The notes under the pieces: generated by a model
The model's input: the letters and a program-made list of their open reading frames with translations, nothing else
Databases searched by the model: none
Told to the model about the DNA's origin: nothing
Position numbers and translations under genes: made by a program
NCBI RefSeq assembly: GCF_003074135.1
Contig: NZ_PPDK01000001.1
Coordinates: forward strand, 248,001 to 312,000
Origin: Euzebya tangerina
Lineage (GTDB): Bacteria; Actinomycetota; Nitriliruptoria; Euzebyales; Euzebyaceae
Length of the DNA: 64,000 nucleotides
Direction: 5' to 3'
Shown here: positions 25,876-35,907 of the stretch, piece after piece
Position numbering within the stretch: the first letter of the stretch is position 1
Layout: each line of letters opens with the position of its first letter

Positions 25876-27399
25876 ATGGTCCCGATCACACGCTCGATGT
25901 TCCTCGTCATCGTGCTGGCGATGGCTGTGAGCGTCGCCGTCGCCGCGCCCGCGTCGGCGCAGGCGACAGCCGCTCGGATCGACGGCGGAAACCGGTACGA
26001 CACGGCCGCGGCGATTGCGGAGCAGGACTACCCGAACGGGACGTCGACGGTGATCCTCGCCCGCGCCGACGACTACGCCGACGCGCTGTCCTCGGCACCG
26101 GTGTCCCGACGATTCGGCGCGCCAGTCCTGGTCACCGACACCGGGAACCTGAATGCCGAGACCCGCGCCGCGATCGTCGACCTCGACCCCGAGAACGTGG
26201 TGATCTTCGGCGGTCCGGCCGCGGTCAACGAGACCGTGGTCGCCCAACTTCGCGCCTCCTTCGACGTCTCGCTGAGTCGGATCGCGGGGCCCAACCGCTT
26301 CGCCACCGCCGCCGCTGCCGGCGGGTTCATGGCCGCCAACGGCGGAATCGGACAGTTCCCCGCCGGCAACTCCGTCGCCTTCGTGACCCAGGCGAACGAC
26401 TTCGCCGGCACCCTGGCTGCTGGGGCACCTGCCGCCGCCCAGGCCTTCCCGATCCTCCTGGCCGAGACGAACCGGCTGCCAGCGGAGACCAGCCAGGCCT
26501 TGGCCGACCTCTCCATCGACCGGGTGTACCTGATCGGCAACGAGGCCCAGATCGACCCCAGTGTGCAGAATTCGATCGCTGCGCTCGGCATCGAGGTGAT
26601 CCGCATCGGCGGGGCCACCCGACTCGGGACCGTGACGGCTGTGGCGAACGCCGCCATCGCCGCCCCCTGGCTGGCCGGGACCAACGTCGTGCTGGCCCGC
26701 GGCGATCTCTTCGTCGACACCCTGGCGGCCGCGCCCCACGCAGCGGCCATCTCGGCACCCATCATCCTCAGCGACAGCCCGACCGCGTTGGGTTCGGCTG
26801 CCAGCGAGTGGCTGGGAGCGGGCACGACTCCTGACATCGGCGTCATCCAGGCAATCGGTGGTCCGGCCGCACTCAGTGAGCCCACGCTGGCCGCTGCCGT
26901 GGCCGCTGCTGACGGTGGCAACGATCCCGACCCCAAGAACAGCCCGAACCAGGTGTTCGTCGTCCAACCCCTTCAGGAGTTGGTCAACGACGTCGGGGAG
27001 AACGCCCGCTTCACGGTGACGGGGCGGTACGACAACCTGCCGCTTCCGGCGACCCTCAACGTCGGGCTCTACCCCTGCGCGACCACCCGTGTCGTGGGCA
27101 CCGAGAACGACACCTTCGCCGACATCGAACCTGACGGGCTGGCGGACGGTCTGGGGCGGACCGACACCCAGTTCGCTGCCATCGCGACCCTGAACGGGGC
27201 CGACATCACCGACACCCGGATCGTCCGGCCGGCGACGGTCGTCGGCGGGCAGGTGACGATGCAGGTGGTGAGCGTCTCCGGGCCCGACTGCACGGTCGTC
27301 GTCGTCTGGCAGGACCGCAACGGCGACGGACAGTTGGGGGTCAACAGCGCCGGCCAACCCACCGAGTTGTACGGGGTGGGGAAGGTCACCTTCGGCTGA
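25876..27399 (+). CDS. Cell wall-binding repeat 2 (CWB2) protein, copy 1
   Basis: A 507-residue secreted protein: signal peptide ending near APASAQA, then three CWB2 repeats (about residues 35-120, 120-235, 235-345, each with a GGxNRxxTA-like start and a VxxGGPAA-like end), then a C-terminal beta-rich domain of about 150 residues with unknown role. CWB2 triplets bind secondary cell-wall polymers noncovalently in other Gram-positives. The start has a GGGGAAGGGG ribosome-binding site. The next gene is a paralogue in tandem with the same layout. Confidence 0.9.
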   Translation: MVPITRSMFLVIVLAMAVSVAVAAPASAQATAARIDGGNRYDTAAAIAEQDYPNGTSTVILARADDYADALSSAPVSRRFGAPVLVTDTGNLNAETRAAIVDLDPENVVIFGGPAAVNETVVAQLRASFDVSLSRIAGPNRFATAAAAGGFMAANGGIGQFPAGNSVAFVTQANDFAGTLAAGAPAAAQAFPILLAETNRLPAETSQALADLSIDRVYLIGNEAQIDPSVQNSIAALGIEVIRIGGATRLGTVTAVANAAIAAPWLAGTNVVLARGDLFVDTLAAAPHAAAISAPIILSDSPTALGSAASEWLGAGTTPDIGVIQAIGGPAALSEPTLAAAVAAADGGNDPDPKNSPNQVFVVQPLQELVNDVGENARFTVTGRYDNLPLPATLNVGLYPCATTRVVGTENDTFADIEPDGLADGLGRTDTQFAAIATLNGADITDTRIVRPATVVGGQVTMQVVSVSGPDCTVVVVWQDRNGDGQLGVNSAGQPTELYGVGKVTFG

Positions 27400-27511
27400 G
27401 CCGATGGCCCATCACGTTTATCGCCACGGGCCACCGTCAAAAGCATCTGTAGGGGCTGATTCGCCCTCGGGTCGACCAGGCCCGACGCAATGCAGAGGCA
27501 GGTACACCGCC

Positions 27512-29038
27512 GTGACCGTCCGATTCTTCCCGACCGCGCTCCTCGTCCTGGCGGTGATTGCCCTGCTCTCCTCGGTCCTCGCCGCCCCGGTCAGGGCCCA
27601 GCCGCAACCCGCGCGAGCCGACGGCGCCAACCGCTACGACACTGCCGCCACCATCGCCGCGTTGGACCATCCCGGGGGATCCGACACCGTGATCCTGGCG
27701 CGTGCCGACGACTATGCCGACGCGATGGCCTCGGCAACCGTCAGCGGGCGGCTCGACGCCCCCGTCCTGGTCACCGACACGATACGACTGAACGACGAGA
27801 CCCGGTTCGCCATCGAGCGGCTCGATCCAGACGACGTCGTCATCTTCGGTGGCACGGCGGCCATCACCAGTCAGGTCGAGACCGACATCGCGACGACCTT
27901 CGACGTCGACGTCCGGCGGATCGCCGGTGGCAACCGGTTCGAGACGGCGGCCGACGCCGCGGCGGTGATCGCCGACTCCGGCGGGCTGGGGCAGTACCCG
28001 GCAGGCACCACCGTGGCGTTCGTCACCGAGGCGGACGACTTCGCCGGCACGCTGGCCGCCGGGGCGCCTGCCGCTGCGCAGGGCTTCCCGATCCTGTTGG
28101 TGGAGAGCGACCGACTGCCCCCGGCCACGGCTGACGCCATCGTCGACCTGGTCATCGGCCGCGTCTACGTGATCGGGAACGAGACGCAGATCTCCGACGA
28201 CGTCGCCGACCAGATCGCGAGCCTTGGTGCGGAGGTCCAGCGCATCGGCGGTCCAGACCGACTCGGCACCGTCACCGCCGTGGCCGACGTCGCCGTCCGT
28301 GCTCCGTGGTTGACCGGCGAGAACGCTGTCCTGGCCCGCGGCGACCTCTTCGTCGACACCCTTGCTGCCGCACCCCACGCCGCCAGGCTGGGTGCCCCCG
28401 TCGTGTTGGCCGAGCAGCCCGACGTGCTCGGGGACGCTGCACGCACCTGGCTGGCCGATCCGACGACACCAGCACTTGACGCCGTGCAGGCCATCGGTGG
28501 CACGGCCGCCATCACCGTCGGCACGCTGGAGGAGGCCACCCTGGCCGCGTCCGAGGCTGGCGGTGGACAGCCCCCGGCTGTACCGAGCCAGGAGATCAGG
28601 GTCACGCCGATGGAGAGCCTGATCCGAGCGGTCGGCTCCCCGGCTGACTTCTCGGTCACCGGCCGGTACGACGACCGCCCACTGGCCGCGACGGTGGATC
28701 TGGCCCTGTTCCCCTGCGCGAACGCTGACATCGTCGGCAGCGGGCCCGATACCTTCATCGACGCCGACGCCGATGGGCACGCTGACGGGTTGGGCGAGAC
28801 CGACACCGGTCTGGCTGCCTTCGCCACCCTGAACGAGGAGGACATCACCGACCAGCGGGTGCTGTACGAGGCGATCGTCCGAGACGGGCAGGTCACCACC
28901 GCCGTCGTCAGCATCGACGGCCCGGACTGTGCCGTCGTCATGGCCTGGCAGGACGCCGACGACGACGGAGAGGTGGCGGTCGACGGTGAGGGCCAGCCCG
29001 TGGAGTCCTACGGCGTGGGCCGTGTGACCTTCAACTGA
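27512..29038 (+). CDS. Cell wall-binding repeat 2 (CWB2) protein, copy 2
   Basis: A 508-residue secreted paralogue of the gene just upstream, with the same order: signal peptide ending APVRAQ, three CWB2 repeats starting ADGANRYDTAATIAALD, and the same C-terminal beta-rich domain. By eye well over half the residues agree along the whole length, so it arose by tandem gene duplication. GTG 27512 is chosen because it begins a proper signal peptide and has AGGCAGG upstream. Both paralogues are likely surface-exposed. Confidence 0.9.
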   Translation: MTVRFFPTALLVLAVIALLSSVLAAPVRAQPQPARADGANRYDTAATIAALDHPGGSDTVILARADDYADAMASATVSGRLDAPVLVTDTIRLNDETRFAIERLDPDDVVIFGGTAAITSQVETDIATTFDVDVRRIAGGNRFETAADAAAVIADSGGLGQYPAGTTVAFVTEADDFAGTLAAGAPAAAQGFPILLVESDRLPPATADAIVDLVIGRVYVIGNETQISDDVADQIASLGAEVQRIGGPDRLGTVTAVADVAVRAPWLTGENAVLARGDLFVDTLAAAPHAARLGAPVVLAEQPDVLGDAARTWLADPTTPALDAVQAIGGTAAITVGTLEEATLAASEAGGGQPPAVPSQEIRVTPMESLIRAVGSPADFSVTGRYDDRPLAATVDLALFPCANADIVGSGPDTFIDADADGHADGLGETDTGLAAFATLNEEDITDQRVLYEAIVRDGQVTTAVVSIDGPDCAVVMAWQDADDDGEVAVDGEGQPVESYGVGRVTFN

Positions 29039-29062
29039 CACCGCGCCGGTGCCGTCCGGAGC

Positions 29063-30196
29063 TCACCCTGATCGGTCCCGCTCAGGCGGGATCAGGTCGA
29101 GCACCTCGGGGTGGGTCTCGGACAGCAGCGGCACATCCAGGGTTCGGAGCGGCCAGAACCCCCGTGGCGCGAGGAAGTAGTCGATCAGGAACTCGAGTTG
29201 CGGGGCGTACCCGTCGCGGATCTGGCGAGCGTGGGCGCGACCGATCTCGAACGGCACCAGCTCGAACCCGTGATCCTCGAGCGCGGCACGCGTCTGCCGG
29301 AAGGTCTCGCCATCGTCCTCTCGGAGCAGGTCCTCACGCTGCGCCTGGTACTCCGCCAACCGGGACTCGCCGGCGAAGAGCGTCATCTCGTCGAACAGCG
29401 CGGTCGCTCGTCGGATCATCCAGTAGCCGTGCCCGTCGTACGCACCGAGGATCTGCTGCGCCAGCAGCGCCGCATCGGTGACGACGCCGAGGGCGGTGAT
29501 CCAGTGCTGGCCCCGGTCGTGGGAGCGGAAGAGCCGGAGGAAAGGATGGGTGGCGTGGGTCTCGTACACCTCAGCGGTCCACCGCTCCCATTCGGCGAAG
29601 CGGGCCTCCAGCTTCTTCGGGTCGGCGTCCGGCGACCAGGCCTTGAGCAGCGTGACCGGTGTGATTCGCTCCGAGCTGCCGTGGTCCAACGTCATCAGCT
29701 GCCGCTCACGGGCGGAGTAGGCGCTGTACAACGTCGGCAGGTAGCCGATGACCAACGCCGTCGTCACCACGCCGGTGTAGGCCTGGACCAGCGCGCCGAC
29801 CCGCGGGACCAGACCGGCCGGGACGATCTCGCCGAACCCGATGGTGAAGGAGACGACACCGGAGTAGTACACCGCCGTCCCGATGCCGACCTCGTCGGAC
29901 AGGCCTTGCGTCGCCCACCACAGCAGCCCGAAGCCGACGATCTGCAGGGTCACCCAGGTCGTGAGCAGGACGACCATCATCAGCGGGCCGAAGGCGGCCA
30001 GCAGATGTCGTCGAACCCGACTCTCACGGTCGAAGAGCCCAGCGAACCACCGCAGGCCTCCGTAGGTGAGCTGCCACACCAGTGTGGTCAGCCAGAATCG
30101 CGCGTAGCTGGTCGAGGGCGTGACCAGGGTGTTGACGACGTCGACGAGGACCGCGAGGACCACGACCACACCGAGTGCTCCGACGAGGACCTCCAC
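29063..30196 (-). CDS. Two-helix potassium-channel-type ion channel with cytoplasmic domain
   Basis: A 377-residue membrane protein. An N-terminal helix and a pair of helices around a pore loop (VVSFTIGFGEIVPAG) resemble the Ion_trans_2 pore, with the filter as TIGFGE instead of TVGYGD. The C-terminal 220 residues are soluble and carry no recognised RCK domain. A cation conductance is likely but the altered filter makes K+ selectivity unproven. GTG 30196 is seven bases after TAGGGT on the coding strand. Confidence 0.8.
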   Translation of the reverse strand: MEVLVGALGVVVVLAVLVDVVNTLVTPSTSYARFWLTTLVWQLTYGGLRWFAGLFDRESRVRRHLLAAFGPLMMVVLLTTWVTLQIVGFGLLWWATQGLSDEVGIGTAVYYSGVVSFTIGFGEIVPAGLVPRVGALVQAYTGVVTTALVIGYLPTLYSAYSARERQLMTLDHGSSERITPVTLLKAWSPDADPKKLEARFAEWERWTAEVYETHATHPFLRLFRSHDRGQHWITALGVVTDAALLAQQILGAYDGHGYWMIRRATALFDEMTLFAGESRLAEYQAQREDLLREDDGETFRQTRAALEDHGFELVPFEIGRAHARQIRDGYAPQLEFLIDYFLAPRGFWPLRTLDVPLLSETHPEVLDLIPPERDRSG

Positions 30197-30224
30197 TCGG
30201 GAAACCCTAGCGAGATCCCACGGC

Positions 30225-30252
30225 TTGACCCCTTGGCGTCCATCGCTACTGT
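30225..30252 (+). promoter_or_regulatory. Promoter of ileS
   Basis: TTGACC (30225-30230) and TACTGT (30247-30252) are separated by 16 bp, a standard housekeeping-sigma layout, placing the transcript start near 30259 at the 5' end of the T-box leader. Confidence 0.65.
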
Positions 30253-30258
30253 GGAGGC

Positions 30259-30468
30259 ACAGGCGCTGATCCGGCCATCACCGGGGAGCCATCGGAAGAA
30301 CCGGGCCACGCGGCCCCAACTAGACCCGGTCGGGTAGGCCCGTCACAGCCCGTCAGAACGAAGTGGTCATCCGAACCGGATGGCAAGCGAGGTGGTACCG
30401 CGCAGACCCGCAAGCACCGGGTCGACGTCCTCGGGAATCCGTTCCACATCAGACTCCCAGGACCTGCG
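30259..30468 (+). promoter_or_regulatory. T-box riboswitch (ileS, translational type)
   Basis: The leader contains the T-box GGTGGTACCGCG (30391-30402) and, near the 5' end, a candidate isoleucine specifier ATC at 30269-30271 in a very short Stem I, followed by CACCGGGGAGCC. This matches the actinobacterial ileS class. There is no terminator; instead GTCCTCGGG (30427-30435) can pair with CCCAGGAC (30456-30463), which contains the Shine-Dalgarno AGGA six bases before the ileS start. Uncharged tRNA-Ile binding would thus release the ribosome-binding site. Several other ATC triplets are present, so the exact specifier needs a covariance model. Confidence 0.88.
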
Positions 30469-33400
30469 ATGAGCGCCCACGACGGCTCTGACACCCCCAC
30501 GGCCTATCCCCGGCACGGCGGCACCGTTGCCTCCTCCCCCGTCTTCCCGGAGATCGAGCAGCGGATCCTGTCCTACTGGGAGTCCGACGGCACCTTCGAG
30601 GCGTCAGTCGAGGCCCGCGTTGCCGGTGAGGGCGGGGCGAATGAGTACGTCTTCTACGACGGCCCGCCCTTCGCCAACGGGCTCCCGCACTACGGCCATC
30701 TGCTGACCGGGTACGTCAAGGACGTCGTCCCGCGCTTTCGGACCATGCTGGGAAACCGGGTCGAGCGACGGTTCGGCTGGGACTGCCACGGCCTGCCGGC
30801 CGAGGTCGAGGCCGAGAAGCAGCTGGGCATCACCCACAAGTCCGAGATCGAGGAGATGGGCATCGACGTCTTCAACGACGCGTGCCGGACCTCGGTGCTG
30901 CGCTACACCGACGAGTGGGAGGACTACGTCACCCGGCAGGCTCGCTGGGTCGACTTCGAGGGTGACTACAAGACCCTCGACCTCGACTACATGGAGTCGG
31001 TCATGTGGGCCTTCAAGGCCCTGCACGACAAGGGTCTGATCTACGAGGGCTTCCGGGTCCTGGCCTACTGCTGGCGCTGCGAGACCCCGCTGTCCAACAC
31101 CGAGACCCGGATGGACGACGTCTACCGGCAGCGGCAGGACCCGGCCGTGACCGTCGGGCTTCGTCTTGAGGATTCCGGCGCGGACGATCCGCTCGATGGT
31201 GCCCTGGCGATGGTCTGGACCACGACGCCCTGGACGCTCCCGTCCAACCTGGCTGCCGCCGTCCACCCCGAGCTGACCTACCAGGTGCTCCGTCCCTCCG
31301 AGGGTGCGTTCGCGGGCCGCAAGTTGGTGCTGGCCGAGGCAGCGGTGGCCCGGTACGTCCGCGAGCTGGGCGAGGCGCCGGAGGTGGTGGCGACGGTGGT
31401 CGGCGCCGATCTGCTGGGCCGCTCCTACACCCCGCCGTTCCCGTACTTCGCGGGGCGGGAGAACGCCCACCAGGTCCTCGAAGCCGACTACGTGTCGGCC
31501 GAGGACGGGACCGGGTTGGTCCACATCGCCCCGGCGTTCGGTGAGGAGGACAAGGTCGTGACGGACGCTGCCGGGATCACGCCGGTCGTGCCGGTGGACT
31601 CCAAGGGCGAGTTCACTGCGGAGGTCTCCGACTTCGCCGGCATGCACGTGTTCGAGGCCAACACGCCCATCATGCGGATGCTGCGGGAGGACGGCGTGCT
31701 GCTGCGGCACGAGACCTACGACCACCCCTACCCCCACTGCTGGCGCTGTGACAACGCCCTGATCTACCGGGCGGTCTCGTCCTGGTTCGTCGAGGTCAGC
31801 CGGTTCCGCGACCGCATGGTCGAGCTGAACGAGCAGATCACCTGGGTGCCGGAGCACGTCAAGGCCGGCTCGTTCGGCCAGTGGCTGGAGGGTGCGCGGG
31901 ACTGGTCGATCTCCCGGAACCGGTTCTGGGGTTCGCCCATCCCGGTGTGGCAGTCCGACGACCCCACCTACCCGCGAACCGACGTGTACGGCTCACTTGA
32001 CGAGCTGGAGGCTGACTTCGGCGTCCGCCCGGAGGACCTCCACCGGCCGACCATCGACCACCTCACCCGCCCGAACCCGGACGACCCCACCGGCAACTCG
32101 ACCATGCGGCGGGTCCCGGAGGTGCTGGACTGCTGGTTCGAGTCCGGCTCGATGCCCTTCGCCCAGGTTCACTACCCGTTCGAGAACGCCGAGTGGTTCG
32201 AGAGCCACAACCCCGGCGACTTCATCGTGGAGTACATCGGGCAGACCCGTGGGTGGTTCTACACCCTGCACGTCCTGGCCACGGCGCTGTTCGACCGGCC
32301 GGCGTTCACGACGTGCATCTCCCACGGGATCCTGCTGGGCGACGACGGGCGCAAGATGAGCAAGTCGCTGCAGAACTACCCGGATGTGCGGGAGGTCTTC
32401 GACCGCGACGGGGCCGACGCCATGCGGTGGTTCCTGATGAGCTCGCCGGTCCTGCGTGGCGGCAACCTGATCGTGACCGAGCAGGGCATCCGCGACGCCG
32501 TCCGACAGGTGATGCTGCCGCTGTGGAACACCTGGTACTTCCTGCAGCTCTACGCCGGGGCGGCCGGGACGTCCGGGCGGGTCCGGACCGACTCCTCCGA
32601 CCTGCTGGACCGCTACGTCCTGGCCCGGGTCCGGACCACGGTCACGGCCATGACCGAGGCGTTGGAGGCCGGCGACATCGCCGGCGCGACGGCTGTGTTC
32701 GCCGACACCCTCGACTCGATCACGAACTGGTACGTCCGCCGGTCGCGGGACCGGTTCTGGAATGCCGAGACAGAGGACGGACAGGCCGCCGTCGACACGC
32801 TCCACACCGTGCTCGAGGTCATGTGTCGGCTGGCGGCGCCCCTGCTGCCGCTGGTCACCGAGGAGATCTGGCGTGGCCTGACCGGCGACCGCTCGGTCCA
32901 CCTCACGGACTACCCGACCGCGGCCGAGCTACCTGAGGACGACGAGTTGGTCACCGCGATGGACAACGTCCGGGCGGTGGCCTCGACGACGCTCGGGATC
33001 CGGGAGGCGGAGCGCCTCCGGGTCCGCCTGCCCCTGTCCACCTTGACCATCGCCGTGACCGACCCCGACGCACTCAAGCCGTTCGTGGCGCTCCTGGCCG
33101 ACGAGGTGAACGTCAGGGACGTCGAGCTGATGACCGTGGAGGCGGCGGAGGCGGCCGGCGTCGGCGTGTCGCAGCAGCTGACGGTCAACGCACGTGCGGC
33201 CGGTCCGCGGCTCGGTCGCGAGGTGCAGGGCGTGATCCAGGCCTCCAAGACCGGCAATTGGTCAGTCGAACCTGACTGCGTCATCTGTGGTGGTGTTCGC
33301 CTGGAGGAGGGCGAGTACGACCTGTCGACGGTGGTCGAGGGGTCCGACGACCATCACGTCGTGGCCCAGCTGCCAGCTTCCGTCGGCGGCTTCGTCCTGC

Positions 33401-33660
33401 TCGATACCCAGGTGACGCCGGAGCTGGAGGCGGAGGGTTGGGCCCGGGACCTGGTGCGGGCCATCGCGGAGAAGCGACGCGAGGCGGACCTGCACGTCTC
33501 GGACCGCATCACGCTGACGCTGAGCGTCCCGGTCGAGCGTGAAGGCGCCTTGGCCACACATCTGGACATGATCGCGGCCGAGACCCTGGCAACCGACGTG
33601 GCCATCACCGCGGAGGACCGCCCCGATGACAGCGTCGGCATCACGGTCCAACGGACCTGA
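30469..33660 (+). CDS. ileS: Isoleucyl-tRNA synthetase
   Basis: A 1063-residue class I synthetase that charges tRNA-Ile. The HIGH-type motif is PHYGH near residue 75, KMSKS is at about 628, and the editing domain lies between. [17 protein letters not shown] and the extended C terminus indicate the eukaryote-like (IleS2) branch often found in actinobacteria, which is generally tolerant of mupirocin. Expression should follow tRNA-Ile charging through the T-box leader. ATG 30469 lies six bases after the sequestered SD. Confidence 0.96.
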   Translation: MSAHDGSDTPTAYPRHGGTVASSPVFPEIEQRILSYWESDGTFEASVEARVAGEGGANEYVFYDGPPFANGLPHYGHLLTGYVKDVVPRFRTMLGNRVERRFGWDCHGLPAEVEAEKQLGITHKSEIEEMGIDVFNDACRTSVLRYTDEWEDYVTRQARWVDFEGDYKTLDLDYMESVMWAFKALHDKGLIYEGFRVLAYCWRCETPLSNTETRMDDVYRQRQDPAVTVGLRLEDSGADDPLDGALAMVWTTTPWTLPSNLAAAVHPELTYQVLRPSEGAFAGRKLVLAEAAVARYVRELGEAPEVVATVVGADLLGRSYTPPFPYFAGRENAHQVLEADYVSAEDGTGLVHIAPAFGEEDKVVTDAAGITPVVPVDSKGEFTAEVSDFAGMHVFEANTPIMRMLREDGVLLRHETYDHPYPHCWRCDNALIYRAVSSWFVEVSRFRDRMVELNEQITWVPEHVKAGSFGQWLEGARDWSISRNRFWGSPIPVWQSDDPTYPRTDVYGSLDELEADFGVRPEDLHRPTIDHLTRPNPDDPTGNSTMRRVPEVLDCWFESGSMPFAQVHYPFENAEWFESHNPGDFIVEYIGQTRGWFYTLHVLATALFDRPAFTTCISHGILLGDDGRKMSKSLQNYPDVREVFDRDGADAMRWFLMSSPVLRGGNLIVTEQGIRDAVRQVMLPLWNTWYFLQLYAGAAGTSGRVRTDSSDLLDRYVLARVRTTVTAMTEALEAGDIAGATAVFADTLDSITNWYVRRSRDRFWNAETEDGQAAVDTLHTVLEVMCRLAAPLLPLVTEEIWRGLTGDRSVHLTDYPTAAELPEDDELVTAMDNVRAVASTTLGIREAERLRVRLPLSTLTIAVTDPDALKPFVALLADEVNVRDVELMTVEAAEAAGVGVSQQLTVNARAAGPRLGREVQGVIQASKTGNWSVEPDCVICGGVRLEEGEYDLSTVVEGSDDHHVVAQLPASVGGFVLLDTQVTPELEAEGWARDLVRAIAEKRREADLHVSDRITLTLSVPVEREGALATHLDMIAAETLATDVAITAEDRPDDSVGITVQRT

Positions 33661-33718
33661 AGGCCGGTTTACTGAGACCGGGCTTAGGGATCTCGGGATC
33701 GACCGGCTTGTGAGCGCA

Positions 33719-33751
33719 CCGGCCCTGGACCCGCCGTCCGGGGTGGGCCGG
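33719..33751 (+). terminator. Possible ileS terminator
   Basis: CCGGCCC (33719-33725) and GGGCCGG (33745-33751) form a stem that continues imperfectly with GGAC/GTCC inside. It lies 59 bp after the ileS stop, with no T-run. Confidence 0.3.
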
Positions 33752-33817
33752 AGCTGATCATCCGTGCCTCAAGAACTCGGCCGGAACGCCGACAGATCTC
33801 CCGGCGTCAAAGGGGTG

Positions 33818-35197
33818 ATGAGGCGACGTCTGGGCCTGCTGTTGATCGCGCTGGCTGTGGCGCCGTCGTTGTTGGTTGCGGTCGCGCCGGCGGCCTCGGC
33901 GTGCTCCTGTGTGTTGACGGAGTCGTTCAGCGTTTCTGATGTCCGGGAGGGTGGCGGCCTGCTGCAGGCCGTCGCAGTCGATGGGACCGCCGAGGGTGAC
34001 ACGATCGTGGAGGTCCTCGTCGAGCGGGCCTGGGACGCAGCCGACGCAACGCCCCAGATGTACCTTGACGTGCTGACGTCGGACGGCGACTCCTGCGGCA
34101 CGCGACTGATGCCGGGTGCGCGGGTTTGGGTCGGGGTCGATGAAGTGATCTCCTTGTGCACCCCCAGCGGCGTCGTGGGTACGGACGCCGCAGCAACCTT
34201 GGACGCGATTACGGGTGACGTCGAACCCACCTCCAGGGGGCCGGTGGTGCAACTGCGGCGACCAGGTATTCGCCAGGAACTCGCGTTGGCGCTGGCCGAG
34301 GACGCCGACGGACAACTGGTCACCGCCGTCCTGCCACCCGCCGGCTGGCCGGTAGGGGCGCGGATGGAGGTCCTGGCCCGTTGTCCGGGCAGCGACCGGC
34401 TGACGGTCGGTCGGCTGCTCGGCGAGTTCAACGGCGGCGACCCGGCACCGATCGGTGTGCTCGATCCGTCCACGATGACAGTCCAGACGTTCACGACCCG
34501 GTCGGCGGTCAACGGGAGCCCATACGAGCACCCAAACTGGCTGGCCCGCACCATCTGCCTCGATCCGAGTGGACAAGATGTGCTCGCGCTCTTCGCCACC
34601 TTCGAGTCTCCGCTTGTCTCACCGACTCGGCTGATGCGGATCACCAATGGCGAAGCCATGGAGGTAGCCGAGGGAGTCATCTGGGACATCGGTCGTGACG
34701 ACGAGGGGCTGGTGCAGGCCGTCGTTGACGACCCGCCGCGCCTGGTCACCGTCGACCTGGGCAGCTCCGCTCTCATCGACGCGGGACCCTCACCGATCGG
34801 AGCAGAGGTGCGCGCCGACGGCCTGGGTCTGCCCGCCACCGGCCTGCCAGTGGCCGGCCGGACCGCCGCGCGGGACATGGCGCTCGTGGGCGATCCCTAC
34901 ACCCGGGGTCCGGCCGACGAGGTGCTCATCGACCTGCCCGAGCCAACGGCGCTCACGGGCGACCCGAACCCTGTTCCCGGCCTTACGCTGACAACCTTCG
35001 ACCGGCCAACCGCCGAGCCGTCGGAGCCGATGCCAGCCCCAGCCGCCACGCGCAGTCCCGGCACCGATCAGACCGATGAGGCAGTCCCAAGCATCACAGT
35101 CCCCTGGGCCGTGGCCCTCACGACGGCAGTGGGCGTAGCCGCCGCACTCCTGTTGCGGCGTCGCAGATCTAGGGGCCGTCGAGGCCGTCCAGGATGA
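33818..35197 (+). CDS. Secreted, C-terminally membrane-anchored protein of unknown function
   Basis: A 459-residue protein: signal peptide (LGLLLIALAVAPSLLVAVAP), cleavage just before ACSC, a large extracellular region, a Pro/Thr-rich stretch and a C-terminal helix (VPWAVALTTAVGVAAALLLR) with an Arg-rich tail. The mature Cys-x-Cys start and a distant SCGTRLMPG recall NTR/TIMP-like folds, but this is only suggestive. The middle looks beta-propeller-like without clear repeats. ATG 33818 follows AAAGGGG. The 3' end overlaps the convergent TetR gene by 29 bp. Confidence 0.7.
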   Translation: MRRRLGLLLIALAVAPSLLVAVAPAASACSCVLTESFSVSDVREGGGLLQAVAVDGTAEGDTIVEVLVERAWDAADATPQMYLDVLTSDGDSCGTRLMPGARVWVGVDEVISLCTPSGVVGTDAAATLDAITGDVEPTSRGPVVQLRRPGIRQELALALAEDADGQLVTAVLPPAGWPVGARMEVLARCPGSDRLTVGRLLGEFNGGDPAPIGVLDPSTMTVQTFTTRSAVNGSPYEHPNWLARTICLDPSGQDVLALFATFESPLVSPTRLMRITNGEAMEVAEGVIWDIGRDDEGLVQAVVDDPPRLVTVDLGSSALIDAGPSPIGAEVRADGLGLPATGLPVAGRTAARDMALVGDPYTRGPADEVLIDLPEPTALTGDPNPVPGLTLTTFDRPTAEPSEPMPAPAATRSPGTDQTDEAVPSITVPWAVALTTAVGVAAALLLRRRRSRGRRGRPG

Positions 35198-35795
35198 GGT
35201 CGAGGACGAACTCGAACTCCTGGCTCTCCGGTCCGGTCTCGTGCCAGCGGATGTGCTCCATGATCCAGGGGAACCGCTCGACGTCCAGCGTGCGCTTGAA
35301 GTCCTCGAGGAAGGCTTCAGCACCGTCATCCTGCGGGCTGGGCAGGGTGTAGCTCTGCTCCTGGAGCGCGAAGCCCTCCAGGTGGTTGTTGAGCGCGTGG
35401 AACCCGTGGTCCATCCGCTCCGGTGTGAGCGAGGCGGATGCCAGGGTTGCAAGGAAGGCCTCGAGCACATCCAATCGGGCTGGACCGGGAACGCGCGTGC
35501 TCAAGAGGGGGACGACCCACGGGTGCGCCTGCAGCACCCGCAGCCCACCGATCATCGCGCGCCGTAGTTCCGCCTTCCAGGGGCCCTGCGGATCGGGTCG
35601 CGGGAGTTCGGCCGCGACGGCATCGATCATCCGGGTGACCAACTCCTCCTTGTTGGCCACGTGGTTGTACAGCGACATGACCTCATAGCCGAGGGTCGTC
35701 GCGAGGCGGCGCATGGTCAGCCCACCCATCCCCACCTCGTCGGCCAGGGCGACTGCCGCGGTGACGATCCTGTCGGTGGTCAGCGGGTCGCGCAT
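35169..35795 (-). CDS. TetR-family repressor (TetR_C-type)
   Basis: A 208-residue regulator with an N-terminal HTH (TMRRLATTLGYEVMSLYNHV) and a large ligand-binding domain with the AHPWV and NNHLEGFALQEQ segments of the tetracycline-repressor-like C-terminal group. It diverges from a quinone-reductase/ABC-exporter operon across a gap with two palindromes, so it probably represses that operon and itself. ATG 35795 is seven bases after TAGGAT, a leaderless layout. Confidence 0.88.
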   Translation of the reverse strand: MRDPLTTDRIVTAAVALADEVGMGGLTMRRLATTLGYEVMSLYNHVANKEELVTRMIDAVAAELPRPDPQGPWKAELRRAMIGGLRVLQAHPWVVPLLSTRVPGPARLDVLEAFLATLASASLTPERMDHGFHALNNHLEGFALQEQSYTLPSPQDDGAEAFLEDFKRTLDVERFPWIMEHIRWHETGPESQEFEFVLDLILDGLDGP

Positions 35796-35824
35796 GGCCA
35801 AAATCCTAGCGTGCCGGTTGACGG

Positions 35825-35873
35825 ACGTACGCCGTACATGTACAACGTACGTTAGCGGACGTACACAGTACGT
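35825..35873. promoter_or_regulatory. Twin TetR operators
   Basis: ACGTAC-N3-GTACAT (35825-35839) and ACGTAC-N3-GTACGT (35859-35873) are 34 bp apart centre to centre, with the perfect palindrome AACGTACGTT (35844-35853) between them. They lie between the TetR gene and the MDR gene. Confidence 0.7.
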
Positions 35874-35907
35874 TTTTCGATTCCGAACGACATACAAAGG
35901 ACTCCCG

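Noticed and set aside
25771..29041. Two very long minus-strand frames (over 500 codons) opposite the CWB2 genes
   Set aside because: They mirror the third-codon GC of the plus-strand genes, have low-complexity Asp/Gly/Arg-rich sequence, no domains and no start signals; the plus strand has signal peptides and repeats.
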